Positions 13,173-23,840 of a DNA stretch of 64,000 nt are shown in pieces. Source of the stretch: Parapristionchus giblindavisi (taxonomy: Eukaryota; Nematoda; Chromadorea; Rhabditida; Diplogasteridae); NCBI GenBank assembly GCA_943737045.1, contig CALSFV010000655.1:603453-667452 (forward strand), given 5' to 3'. Every line of letters starts with the position of its first letter. Position 1 is the first letter of the stretch. The notes beneath the pieces were generated by a model. The model did no database searches. It saw only the letters and a program-made list of their open reading frames with translations, and was not told the origin of the DNA. Made by a program: the position numbers and the translations under genes.

Positions 13173-13235
13173 ATGGATCATGCCGCTGCTGAGAAGAAGC
13201 TCGCTGCTCTTGCTGTGAAGGATGAAAGTGACAAG
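13173..13235 (+). CDS. Possible first exon, MDHAAAEKKLAALAVKDESDK
   Basis: ATG-initiated 21-codon open stretch ending in phase 0 at a plausible donor (AAG/GTTTGT). Its composition resembles the AAF/AAL motif at the end of the next exon. No strong phase-0 acceptor joins it to 13382, so it may be an alternative start, a duplicated exon or chance. Confidence 0.25.
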
Positions 13236-13381
13236 GTTTGTTGTTCTGTTGTTTCAATCCATCACTGTCCTTTCTCATTCTGAGCTTTTTCTGCCTTCGC
13301 TCGTTCCTAACATCAAAATTACTCCAATTATACGTAAAACATTGCCCTTTATGGCTATTATATATCGAGTTAACCCTTAAT

Positions 13382-15600
13382 ATGGCTGATATCGTTCACG
13401 AAGCCTTCAGCGAGAGTGAGGATGAAGCTCCGCCTCCTCCCAAAGCCAAGAATCGCATAGCTGCTTTCCAGATGCTGGTATGCGTTTTGTCGATTGATCA
13501 AGAGTAGAGACTGAAACATGATTTCAACGGGTCTCGGTTATTCTGTTCTATAATACATAGCGTTTCTTCAACACAGAGAGAACGGTCTTTGAAAACTTTG
13601 CAAAATGTCAACAAATCGGTGCACTATGGTGTACTTTTAACGTCTTCGCTCTCTCACTTTTGTGTCTCTCTTGGCCGCTTTGCTTTTGTTCTCTGACACA
13701 CCATATTGATGATATCAAACTCTTCATCATCCACAATTCCGCCAACTCCCACTCACTCACCTCTCAACTTCAGAATGGGTTACTGGGTATATTAGAATAC
13801 TGTCAAAAATGGCAGTTATCGGTTGCACAAAACAAATGCACCGTTCTTTACATAGGCAAATCCAACCCAATCAACCAGTATCATCTCAACTCTTTTCTTC
13901 TTCCTATCCCCTCTCCCAATGCTCTTCCAGAACCTATTCGTGATCTTGGTGTATACATTGATCATTCTTTATCCTTTCGCTCTCACATAGACATTATCTG
14001 TCAGAAAGCTAATAAGCTTATCTACCTTTTATTCCGTTCTGTTTCTTGTACATCTGTTGATCCCTACGTTAGAGCCTACCGTTCATTCATTTTACCCGTT
14101 CTTGAGTATGCTTCACCAGTATGGTCTCCCTCTGCGAAGGGTCTTATTAGACAATTAGAGAAACCCCAGCACCTTTTCACTAGATTATTACATTATCGTA
14201 CCACCCTTCCCACTACCTCACCCCCCATTTACAATCTTAGAATTGATATTTATCATTTACATTCTCTTTATTCACGACGTTTAGTCGCTGACATCATTTT
14301 TGCTGTAAAGATAGTTCGTTCACTTGTCGATGTACCTATGTCAGATTACTATTCCTTACGAAATTGTAATTCTCGTCACAATGCATTCTCTATTCACATT
14401 CCCATTGCTAAACGAGAGAATCTTCGTAGTTCATTTGCACATCGTACAACTCGTTTTTTGTGTAATTTACATCGAATTTGTAATCCAATTTTGTCAATTC
14501 AGTCTATTAAATTCCACTTATTTCGCCATCCCGATCTCCCCCTTACCCTACAAGTACAAGTACTCAATCTATAGTTATCTATCCCGGTGTTTCCATTATG
14601 ATCCAAACAGTCACATGGATCTGAACGGTCCCCTTCCCGTTCTGAGGCCTCGTCCACCTCACTCCTACTGGAACACCGGAGATATGATAGCTATCGTCAA
14701 ATTACCCCTGTCACCTTCCCCAAGTCCTTTACATTATTATAATTATTTTTCTCATCGTTTCTGTATTTGCTGTCGCACCTGTCACGGGTGTATCAAATAA
14801 ATAAATAAATAAATAAAAACCAATCTCAAAACGCTGTGCTCGATTATTCTATGTTCTATGATATTTACACTACAATCGAACAACATTCCAAGTAAATGTT
14901 TATTTAGAATTTGAACAGTACTTTTTCCCAAAGGGGGTCTCGCAAATCTCGAACTGTCAATCAATAATCGATCCGATCAATCGATAATTGCAGAGTGACT
15001 CTGAGAAGGATTCGGACGATGGCAAGAAGTCGGATGAAGATGATGATGAACCGGTAAAGGAGTCACCCAAGAAGGCCACGCCCCCTCCAGTCGAGAAGAA
15101 AGATAACAAGAAGAAGAAGGGAAAGGGAGGCAAGAAGGTGAGGATGTTTATCTTATTGATTTGTTTGTTTGTTTACTCATCAACTATAGCATCGAAGACG
15201 ATTTACGAATAGGAGAGTGACATTTTAAAGGAATTAAGGGAGAGTACCGATTTGTTTAATTGATAAATCAAATCCCGTGTTCTATAGATTGCACATTTAT
15301 CTCGCAACCCTATCTATGATGCCATGCTAGGGAAAAACTACGGAATTGATGAACTTTTCTGACGAATTCTTTAAAAGAAAAACTGCTCCTTTGGCCGATG
15401 CATCCTGTCACACTCGAAATTTAGCAAGCAGGCATACAGATATGTTCCATGCGAAGTGCCTATGGGTTATCCGATATCGATATTCCATGATCGCAGCTAC
15501 AGTATGCCTAATCAATCGTGCACATTCGTTGCAGGACAAGAAGGACGAGGATGATGAGCTGGACGCGCTTCTGGAGAATCTTGATAAGAAAGAGGAGAAG
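13382..15600 (+). CDS. EIF5B: eIF5B-like N-terminal exons (fragment)
   Basis: Three phase-0 exons: 13382-13477 (ATG; MADIVHEAFSESEDEAPPPP...), 14994-15137 (Asp/Glu/Lys-rich, ending NKKKKGKGGKK) and 15535-15600 (DEDDELDALLENLDKKEE). eIF5B, the GTPase that catalyses ribosomal subunit joining, has a long charged N-terminal region of this composition, and the LDALLENLD phrase matches its D-x-LDALLAEIE style motif. The assignment rests on composition plus the stronger eIF5B-like exons at 24442-24968. The GTPase domain is not in the window. A 5'-truncated LINE fills the first intron. Downstream the reading frame enters an exon that is half eIF5B-like and half PAN3. Another charged nuclear or ribosomal protein is possible. 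Confidence 0.5.
13690..14815 (+). mobile_element. 5'-truncated LINE (Jockey/CR1-like reverse transcriptase C-terminus)
   Basis: One open frame begins at the RT motif C variant HIDDIKLF and continues through the thumb: LGILEYCQKWQLSVAQNKC, a DLGVYIDHSLSFRSHI block, and the LPVLEYASPVWSP motif typical of Jockey/CR1/I-group LINEs. It then ends in an (AAAT)n tail at 14793-14815. The fingers and most of the palm are missing, as in ordinary 5'-truncated LINE insertions. It lies in the first intron of the eIF5B-like gene. The frame is still open, so the insertion is fairly young. Confidence 0.85.
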
Positions 15601-15874
15601 GTATTTAAATAAATTTAATATTAATTTAAATTGTATCAAAAATCTCATGAATACCTGAATGTAGATGTGATACTTCACCAAATACAATCCACCCATTCTT
15701 CTATTTCTGGTTGGAAAACTTGTGAAAAGTGTTTAAAAACACTTATCTGCCTGAATGTTACGAGCTTATTGTGGAACAGAAAGTTTGAAAAGTAGTTTGT
15801 GTTCAGTCAAACTCAATCAGGGAACTTTGTATGGATGGTATTAATGAGCCGGAGACGAAACGTGAATGTTGCAG

Positions 15875-18441
15875 GTGGGAAAGAACGCGAAGAATAAGGA
15901 GAAGAAGGCCGCGGCTGCAGCCACAATCCACCCATTCTTCTATTTCTGGTTCAAAAACTTTTCGAATCCACACATCGCCCAATTCATGTCACAAGATCTC
16001 AAACTGGTAAGTATCATTCCGCTATTGTTCACCGTTGATGTAACCTCATTTTATTGTTATTACAATAATACTTATCATTTGAAGTTAAATACCCATGACC
16101 AATCAATAATTGTAGGAACTGGTAACTCGTCAACTTGCAATGAAAGCCAAGCCAGAAGGCAGCCTCTATCCAGAGATTCCACAAGTATTATTTTATGCTA
16201 TTAGTTTATTTTTTTATATTTTTACTCGGTAATGTTTGAATTCTCCTTGTGAATGATTCTGATATTAGCTCTATAGAAATCAATAATTATAGAATATCGA
16301 GCATATGCGTGATGTCGTGCCACTAGAAGCAGGCAGTGTGAAGCGTCAGTATTTTTTTCTTATTTAAAAAAAATGGTTTGCTTGGAACCTAGAACTTCTT
16401 TCTTTCGTTACGTTTCGAACTCATTTCGATCGTTTCGTGCACATAAGAGTTGATAAAATAAAATACCTAATCAGTATATAATACAATTGATTGATTCAGC
16501 CCCGAATGGTTACCAACAAAGCGTATTCAAGGCGACATCAGTAAGAGATGGTGTGACGTACGTCCTGCGTCGAGTGCACGGTATGCTGACGACGTTTCCG
16601 ATTTGCACGCCCACTATCTACAGTATACCACACCACAATTGTAGGCTACCGTGCGCCAAACCAGAAGGCACTCGTACCCGCGGAGATGTGGAAGAAGTTG
16701 CTAGCGGCGCACGTTGTTCAACTACGAGAGGTCTTCGCGACGCGCGCGTTCGGAGATAATTGTATGCGACAATGCGTTATTAATATATTGATTTATATTT
16801 TTCCAGCACTCATCTTCGTCTACGATTATCATACATTGGCAGAGACATTCAAGGAACGTCATTTTGGATGGAATCAAAATGGAGGAGGAGGAGGAGCCAT
16901 GATTGATGCAATGAGTCAGAATTTTCCTTTTATCGTTTTATTCTTATGAGTGGCATGAAACTAGAATCTACCGGGTTCTGTCTCTGTATAGGAAAATCGA
17001 AATCTTGAGCCTAACGCCTGTTTTGAATTCACTGTTAGCAGTTTTTATTAGATATCTTTGTAGCGGGCGCCAAGATCATGTATCCTGGCGCCTCGGGCGG
17101 TGGTCTTGCGGCCTCTGGTGTACCAGAACTCCAATTGTGGCAGTATGTCGTTCAACTCACTGCAGCACTCAGGTAAATAACTAACTTGTAATTTAAATCC
17201 TAATGCTAACATGCAAAACTATGCATTTTATAATGACAAAAAACTTGTAGTGTTTAAAGATAGTATTGATTACTGTACTTGCATTTATGACGATGATATA
17301 AATCAATCAATATCAGATCAATTCATTCTTCTGGATTAGCTGCTCGTACTCTTGATATCTCGAAGGTGATCGTCGTCGGAAAGTGCAAGGTACTGTATTA
17401 TGATTCGAGCCTTTTTTTCCTATTTTAAATTTGAGTGTGGCACCAATTTGAATATTGAATTCTATAATTGTAGGTTCTCCTATCTGCCTGTGGAGTGGTC
17501 GATATTATATCGTCTGATCATCAACCAACACATTCACGCCAGGTATGATTAAGAAGGTTTAGTAGGATAATATGGAGTAAATTGTATTGTTTGGTACACG
17601 AAATAAGCATTATATTGTGGGTAGATCCTCACATTGTGAGGCTATGGAAATGTATGCTGGTGATTATGGATTGTCTCATTCGAGATGTTTAGATGATTGA
17701 GTTATTCGGCAATCTTTTTTAATTCTTATAATCATTTTGATGTACTTTTTCTCTCTCGATATGAGGTGTAATTGCCAATGATGCTTGGGATGAATTAAAT
17801 ATCTTCATAAGTAGTAGGGTGGCGAAAATGACTCATGATTATTCATTTCTGTGGCTTATAATGAGTGGCTCGCTCCCCTTTCGATTGTTCATTCCAAGTG
17901 GCAGCTGACCGGTCTCCCCTGCGAATATTCGCTTTTTGGCGAGTCGAAGTGAGTCAAGAAAATTTGGTGAAAGGATGGTAAAAGGACCAGTCTGACTCGC
18001 AATCGACTCGCTTTTTTTTACTCATTCGCTTTGACCTCTCCTCTAACAACTCATTCGCAAGAGAGAGCGGTCGTAAATGCCTCTCCCGTGAATACTCACT
18101 CTAGACCATACATGGGCGCCGACATGGAGGTGCCCCCTGTAAAACTAGGGCTTTTCGAAATTTTGTGGAATGCCCACTGTAAAAAACGATGTTTAGGTGA
18201 TTTTTTTAAATAAAAAGTGAAGTCCCATTGTAAAATTAACCATTTTTCGAACGGATACCCCTTGTAGAATCGAGCTCCAGGTACCCCGCCCATGTATGCT
18301 CTAGACCGCTAAAGTGGACGAATAATCCTGAATCATTTTCGCCACCCTAATAAGTAGTATATGAGAGTATTGTTCAGTCCGATGATATGGTCGCCCTCGG
18401 ACGTCTTCTGTTAGCTCTCGCCACTGGCAATCAGCATGCAG
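15875..18441 (+). CDS. PAN3: PAN3 deadenylase subunit, central pseudokinase part (partial)
   Basis: PAN3 recruits the PAN2 nuclease to poly(A) tails through a pseudokinase domain. Ten in-phase exons: 15875-16006, 16116-16184, 16293-16344, 16500-16580, 16645-16761, 16807-16914, 17052-17172, 17317-17389, 17474-17542, 18378-18441. Recognisable blocks in order: FMSQDLKL-ELVTRQL, HMRDVVPLE, PNGYQQSVFKAT, YVLRRVHG, MWKKLL, VVQLREVFATRAFGDN, SLIFVYDYHTLAETFKERHF, LQLWQYVVQLTAALR-SIHSSGL, ISKVIVVGK and SDDMVALGRLLLALATG. These follow animal PAN3 closely. No stop interrupts them. The N-terminal zinc finger/PAM2 region is replaced by eIF5B-like sequence in the first exon. The C-terminal knob domain does not follow: the next in-phase exon (21253) is eIF5B-like. 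The gene is therefore truncated, rearranged or misassembled. Confidence 0.85.
17815..18349. mobile_element. hAT-like MITE, TAGGGTGGCG family, 535 bp
   Basis: Perfect 17-bp inverted ends TAGGGTGGCGAAAATGA / TCATTTTCGCCACCCTA, flanked by the perfect 8-bp duplication ATAAGTAG (17807-17814, 18350-18357). Inserted in the last visible PAN3 intron. It carries a second MITE inside it. Confidence 0.92.
18107..18298. mobile_element. Nested hAT-like MITE, CATACATGGGCG family, 192 bp
   Basis: Ends CATACATGGGCG and CGCCCATGTATG flanked by the perfect 8-bp duplication CTCTAGAC (18099-18106, 18299-18306). It is inserted inside the 535-bp element, so it is the younger of the two. Confidence 0.92.
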
Positions 18442-18544
18442 GTAAACATTCATTATATTTATTTATTTATTTATTCGTATTATACTATTCATCACGCTAT
18501 TTATGATAGCCTATTTCCCCCCTTTCAACAGTGGTTTATTTTTT

Positions 18545-18723
18545 AAGTATTAGGGGTATAGTAACGTGAATGCGCGTGGTAACGTTTGCCATAAAACTTA
18601 GTCGCTAATAATAAGTCTTTATCCTCTCCAGAAATTGTCTCCCCCCCCCCCTTCAAAGATCATAAGGAACTTTAAAAAAAAAGGAACTCTAAATGAACTT
18701 TAAAATTAATTAACATATCTTAA
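18545..18723 (+). repeat. Local duplicate, 5' part (pairs with 23340-23515)
   Basis: Shares CGTGAATGCGCG, GCCATAAAACTTAG and CATAAGG(A/C)ACT landmarks with 23340-23515. With 21147-21421 it forms a duplicate of 23340-23840, split by the TTAA-flanked element. This shows that an intron plus the following Lys/Glu-rich exon was copied locally. Confidence 0.8.
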
Positions 18724-18831
18724 AGGGAGAGTAACCTCGCTCAATGAACCCCTTCAACCCGTGTTATCTCTCACATGGATAGTTGGTGATACTGTATTGA
18801 TACCACACAATGCATGAAAAAGGGACAAGTT

Positions 18832-18902
18832 CCCACAGGAATTGAACTTGCGATAACTCGGCCTCAAGCGAAGGCTCTTACCGACTGAGCTATTTAGCCA
18901 CT
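18832..18902 (-). repeat. tRNA-like sequence (SINE or tRNA pseudogene)
   Basis: On the minus strand it reads GGCTAAATAGCTCAGTCGG (A box) and GCAAGTTCAATTCC (B box) at tRNA spacing. An anticodon-arm-like stem has a mismatch and the acceptor stem does not close. It looks like a tRNA-derived repeat rather than a working tRNA. Confidence 0.6.
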
Positions 18903-18984
18903 TGACAGAGATGGATATAAACGATATAATCAAGGGGCAGTTCGTTTCAAATTGAGAATGTAAATTAATACAAAAGATGAGACG

Positions 18985-19054
18985 GCGCAAGGCATCGAAC
19001 CACAGATTCCCTGTTAATGAAAGACGAGAATCTTACCAACTGAGCTATGGGTGC
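18985..19054 (-). repeat. Second tRNA-like sequence
   Basis: The minus strand has GCACCCATAGCTCAGTTGG and GTGGTTCGATGCC, again A and B boxes at tRNA spacing. The anticodon arm TTCTCGTCTTTCATTAAC does not fold as a normal 5-bp stem with a 7-nt loop. It is 80 bp from the first and in the same orientation, inside the TTAA element. Confidence 0.55.
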
Positions 19055-19516
19055 ACGTTTCCAGTGATAACCATGGCAGACTATGTTCTGAATGTAGATT
19101 CATTGCGAGATTTACATCTCACTTATTTACAACTGTACAATTTTACTTGTGTATTATTGGTTTCATATACTTGAAAATATACAAAAACGAAAGTGGAATA
19201 ACCTCAACAATTATCGAAAGAATGTAGATCTTATTTAGTAGATTTCTCTCTCCTACTCTTACTCATGAGCTTCGTGTACATTTCATTGCATGTATAACTA
19301 ACACAAACTGGGACATCATTTATTATTCTTTACAAAACAATCAATAATGAAGATGAACATTCATAAATAATTAAGACGATTGAAGAAGATACTGGAACAG
19401 AATGAAAGTATAATCGCAAATATTCCTACTTTAAATCAAATACTATGAAACCACAATGGCATACTTTTGTTATTATTTTCCTTAGTTCGTTTCTATTCTA
19501 TCACAATTTACTCAAC

Positions 19517-19940
19517 CTCCGGTTTTACATAATAATATTGCAGTAAGTAGCAAGCAAAAAGTACCTTACTTATATGATGTTGAAATCCATGCATGAACTT
19601 AGGTACAAGTATAACCATGCATGATTTGACATTCCATGCATGATCATGCATGAAACATCCGTGGTTCGTGAATTACCGTGATCATACGCTAATTTTCCGT
19701 GATTTTACATGGAATGACAGAATCCATGCATGATCACGGATAATCGATGCATGATTCGAGTATTTTCCATGATTAATCGTGCCATTAATTGCACGAACTT
19801 TACTTGAATCATGCATGGATTCAAACACCTGGGCTTTTACTAATTTTTAGTTACTGTTTCTCATGAGTATATGGAGAAAAAGTAGATAAAAAGTAACTTT
19901 CGCGCATTACTTACTACAATATTACCACGCAAAACCGGAG
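19517..19940. mobile_element. MITE-like inverted repeat element with ATGCATGAT cluster
   Basis: Imperfect inverted ends CTCCGGTTTT...GCAGTAAGTA and TACTTACTAC...AAAACCGGAG, about 424 bp. The centre (19600-19830) carries about seven ATGCATGA/TCATGCAT palindromic words. No clear target duplication. Nested in the TTAA element. Confidence 0.6.
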
Positions 19941-21252
19941 ACCTACTTATTTAACCCCTCCAATTGCTCTTCTCTCTTGAGACCTCCACCCTCTCGTCGA
20001 ATGTAGACGCATCCGATTTGATCTGCAACTACTTTATGATTATTGATTGTAATTTCAATTTTTCAGTAATTTAATGTAATTTCTCGGCAATACCTAGTTT
20101 AATTTGCTACTATACATCATCTACATATACAGCTAATAATAACATACATGGACAAATCTATTCATTATACTACCAATATTATCAAATATATGTCCTTAAT
20201 ACCTCGCAATCTACTGTTCACAATCAGTAACATATGGAATAAAGTACTAAAATGAATATTGGTGCTATGACGACTAGTACCGTGACTAACTATTACCATA
20301 TTATTACTATTAATCAACACATACGGATAGCACAGAGTGAACTAGTTAAATAAATGGAGCTAAAACCAACAAGAAGATCAGCGAGTATCAAATCGAAACA
20401 AAAAGGAAAGAATATAGGAGAAACTTTATACTAAAGCGTTAATTAGATGGAAATAGGAGCACGTAACCACCGGACCAGTGCAAAAGTAGAGTATAAAAGA
20501 GAAGAATAATGTTCTTTCCTTCGCGTTTAGTTTATTTTTCGCATGATCCGTTGTTTTGCGGTGGTCCCGAAATAGGACAGAGTGGATTGACGAAGCAATG
20601 AAGGGGGAAGGTAATTAAGTATGAAATATCACTATTGAAATAAGTAAAAGCATTGGTAATAACAAGAAGTCAAACAATGACATTGTCGGTTACACCCTAC
20701 AAGACCTGCCTAATTCTATTTATTCGTAGATCTCTAAAGAGTAACGAACCTCATAAGATATTCTCGGCAACGTGAGACCATTATCTCATCAATTTAACTC
20801 GCAGAACGATTGAGAGAGATGTCGAAACTGTCAAACTGAAAATGCATGATTGAAACGGGGAAAAGTCAACAAAAGAACATTCATATACCAACGTTTTCTC
20901 AATGGGCAGCGTTGAAACTGAATTATTGATGGTACGTACCCGTTTTACAACAAGAAAAACAAAAATAAACATAAAAAGATGAGCAGAAACGTGAAAACTT
21001 TCAGCGAACGAAATGAGTTGGCAAATTGCCAAAAAGATGTACTGACTACAGACTCACTGGCTCTCCATGCGGGAGATAATTTGCTCCGAAGGGTCCATTT
21101 TCTCTGGGCATTTTTTATACTGTTTTTGACCGAGGTTACTCTCCCTTTAAATAAATTAATAAATTAATTAGTAATCAATAATCAATCAGTAAATTAAAAT
21201 AGTCATTCTTAGTGAAGAAATAATAATAATAATAATAATATTTTAATTGTAG

Positions 21253-21421
21253 AAGACAAGCCGGAGGCCGGTGGGAAGGCTGAGGATGATAGAAAGAAGA
21301 AGAAAAAGAAGAAGAAGAAGCAAAGGGAGACAAGGGAGAGGCAGATGAAGAAGTAGAAGGAGCAGAGGGTGAGGAGAAGAAGGAAGAGGGAGGAGAGGGA
21401 GAGGGAGAGGAGGCTGATGAG
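21253..21421 (+). pseudogene. Degenerate eIF5B-like Lys/Glu exon, upstream duplicate
   Basis: After an acceptor (TTGTAG) the phase-1 frame reads EDKPEAGGKAEDD, then a poly-Lys run, and hits a stop. The Glu-rich second half (KGEADEEVEGAEGEEKKEE) is open only in another frame. It is a diverged copy of the exon at 23675-23840, which shows a similar mid-exon frame change. Phase 1 matches the end of PAN3 exon 10, but that join would not give a sensible protein. Confidence 0.6.
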
Positions 21422-21500
21422 GTATGACTTTATATTATAATCAATAATAATAATAATGATACTAATGATACCAAATATTTATCACGTTTTGATAATATGC

Positions 21501-21684
21501 CATAGATGGGCGCGTGAAAACGAATATTTTTGCCTTGCCTTCCCATGGGGGACTTGCGCATAGCCTTGCCTCGCAAAAATCGGACAATTTTCAGTCGAAT
21601 TCGTCAAAAAATAGCCATGCGCACAGCCTTGCCTCACCCTTCCCCTGTTTGCGCACAGCCTTTCCCCCAGAGTGCCCACCTATG
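21501..21684. mobile_element. CATAGATGGGC-family MITE
   Basis: Ends CATAGATGGGC and GTGCCCACCTATG, with an internal GGCAAGGC/GCCTTGCC repeat shared with 4966-5153. No clear flanking duplication here. Repeated exactly at 31969-32152 by the 10.5-kb duplication. Confidence 0.75.
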
Positions 21685-21972
21685 ACACACTTTATTGCTT
21701 ATTTTTTCTATTCTTTTCGTCGCTTTTGACCACACATCAATTATAAGTAGAGAACTGAGTCTGAGTACTGAGTATGAGTATTTTAAGTAGAGAACCCTTA
21801 TCGATCAAACTTATGAATCATGTGAATCACGTTTTCAAATATTAATTTTTAAATTTTGAAATATTCTTGTTTTTCAAATATTGATTTGTGATTGTTGCAG
21901 CCTCTCAATCAGTCAGATTGATGCACACGGACTGGAGGTCGATGCGGCACTCCGAAAGGTAAAGGGTGCTTC

Positions 21973-22140
21973 TGGTTGTTGTACTCTCCGCTCTGGCAAC
22001 GCTCTCTCGTAGAGTCAGAAAGCGAGAGAGTATTGTCAGAGAAGTTGTGTGATTCTGATTGTTGTGTTATACTCTCCGCTTTGGCAACACTCTCGTAGAC
22101 ACAGAAAGCGAGAGAAAGCATTGTCCCGAGCTAAATGTAC
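21973..22140. repeat. Two tandem copies of the ~100-bp hairpin repeat
   Basis: ACTCTCCGCTCTGGCAACGC...GCGAGAGAGTATTGTC is followed by a second, similar hairpin. Same family as 10937-11041. Intron 1 of the Arf GEF. Confidence 0.65.
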
Positions 22141-22146
22141 AACCAT

Positions 22147-22318
22147 CATAGGTTGAATAGCTAGGTTATCGGTTTTCGAAATCCGGTCAGGTTTTTTTCA
22201 ATTTTTGGCTAATTTGGCTCAAAATGCGATCAGGTATTTCGATTTTTGTGAATTTTGGCTGAAAATCCGGTCAGGATTGGTACTTTGCAACATAATTTTC
22301 GACCGATGACAACCACCA
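22147..22318. mobile_element. CATAGGTCG-family MITE with 8-bp duplication
   Basis: Ends CATAGGTTGAATAG and TTTTCGACCGATG flanked by ACAACCAT (22139-22146) and ACAACCAC (22319-22326), one mismatch. Duplicated at 32615-32786. Confidence 0.8.
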
Positions 22319-22458
22319 TGACCCCGATTCAAATCATCGTTCGTTGTCAAGCTGGAATTGAACATTGGGGGCTTATGTTATAGATACATTGTTTCATATG
22401 AGTGTTGTGAGAGTCGCATAGAGAACGAGAAACGGGGAATCACCTTGATCATCAGCGC

Positions 22459-22568
22459 ACACTCTGAGCTAATTAGAAGCTCTTCTCCACTCTGACAACG
22501 CTTTCTCGTAGACAAAGAAAGCGAGAGAGTGTGGCCAGAGCGGAGTTTCAAATTAGCTCGGGGTGTGC
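22459..22568. repeat. ~100-bp hairpin repeat, well-preserved copy
   Basis: Ends GCACACTCTGAGCTAATT and AATTAGCTCGGGGTGTGC form imperfect inverted repeats around the CTCTGACAACGC/GTGGCCAGAGCGG hairpin. This defines the full family unit at about 110 bp. Confidence 0.75.
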
Positions 22569-23339
22569 CTTCGATGATCTAGGTGATTTCCTGTTTCTCG
22601 TTCTCTATGGCTCTCACACCACATACAAAGGTGGTGGTGAAACATTGGAAATATTTAATTATGAACTAACAGATATATTCCATTCCCCAATGTTCAATTG
22701 AAGGATTATTATTAGTATTATTATTATTATTGAATTTGTAATATGCAGGTCCTCTCGTTCTTCCGCCTTCCGGGCGAGTCTTAGAAGATCGACCGAATAA
22801 TGGATGTATTATCGATTATCGAACAATTACTGATTGGTAATATATATATCGATTGATTTCCCTCGAGTATTGATTGAGTCTTGCTTTGCAGACCTTCTCG
22901 AAGCACTACGCTCGCTCGAATCCCACTTGTGCGTCCACTTTCACAGGCGGAGCGGATACGGTATGTGCGAGAAGTATACTGTATCATGTTATTGATTTGT
23001 TGATCGATTGATTGATTTGAAAGAGAAGCTGTGGTTCTCGTATGGATTTTGTAGTAGCATAGCTAAAGCTGTTTATCCAGTTCTTGATCTTGCATTGTTC
23101 TTCTCCTGGGGAAATATGATCTTTGATCTCTTCGCAGATCCACGTGCTGGTGTAGTCGATGATCATGCTGCAGACGTCGCCGCACAGTCCGGCGGTGACG
23201 TCGAGCGCCCGCATGACCAAGGCGCAGTTTGTGAAGCTGCTACACGGTGCGGACACGGGCGCGTCCATGGACAAGTGGGTGGCATTTGTTTGTTTGTTTA
23301 TTTGTTTGTTTACCACTTCATCATCGTTTGTTCTTGAAG

Positions 23340-23840
23340 TATTACGGGTAAAGTGATGTGCCTGAAACGTGAATGCGCGGGGTGACTTTTGCCATAAAAC
23401 TTAGTTGCTAATAATTAGTCTTTATCATCTCCTGAAATTGTGTCCTCCCCATTCAAACATCATAAGGCACTAATTATAAATGAACTTTTAAATTAATTAA
23501 CATATCTTAAATTAATTAATTGGTAATCGATAATTAATCAGTAAAATATATTAGTCATTCTTAGTGAAGAAATAATAATGATAATATTATTATTAATAAT
23601 GTTATTGTAATAATAACAATATTATTATTATTGTAATAATACTATTATTATTAATAATATTAATTTAATTGTAGAAGACAAGCCGGAGGGTGGTGAGAAG
23701 GCAGAGGGTGATGGAAAGAAGAAGAAAAAAAGAAGAAGAAGGGCAAGGGAGAGGCGGATGAAGAGGAAGAGGAGGGAGATGGTGAGGAGAAGGAGAAGAA
23801 GGAAGAGGGAGGAGAAGGAGAGGGAGAGGAGGGTGATGAG
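23340..23840 (+). repeat. Local duplicate of 18545-18723 plus 21147-21421
   Basis: An uninterrupted version of the split upstream copy. It provides the empty site for the TTAA element and shows that the Lys/Glu exon and its upstream intron were duplicated on either side of the Sec7 exons. Confidence 0.8.

Larger units (their letters stand above)
18724..21146. mobile_element. TTAA-flanked 2.4-kb non-autonomous element
   Basis: Perfect 16-bp inverted ends AGGGAGAGTAACCTCG / CGAGGTTACTCTCCCT inside TTAA (18720-18723 and 21147-21150). TTAA duplication is the mark of piggyBac-type transposases, although these ends lack the usual CCC start. The local paralogue at about 23508-23515 has the empty site with one TTAA. 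No transposase is visible. The interior holds two tRNA-like sequences, a smaller inverted-repeat element and an ATGCATGAT cluster. Confidence 0.8.

Noticed and set aside
22749..23274. Stop-codon reassignment (TAG read as an amino acid)
   Set aside because: COQ2 terminates cleanly with TAG at its expected C-terminus, and the two Sec7 TAGs replace different residues (Gln and Tyr).
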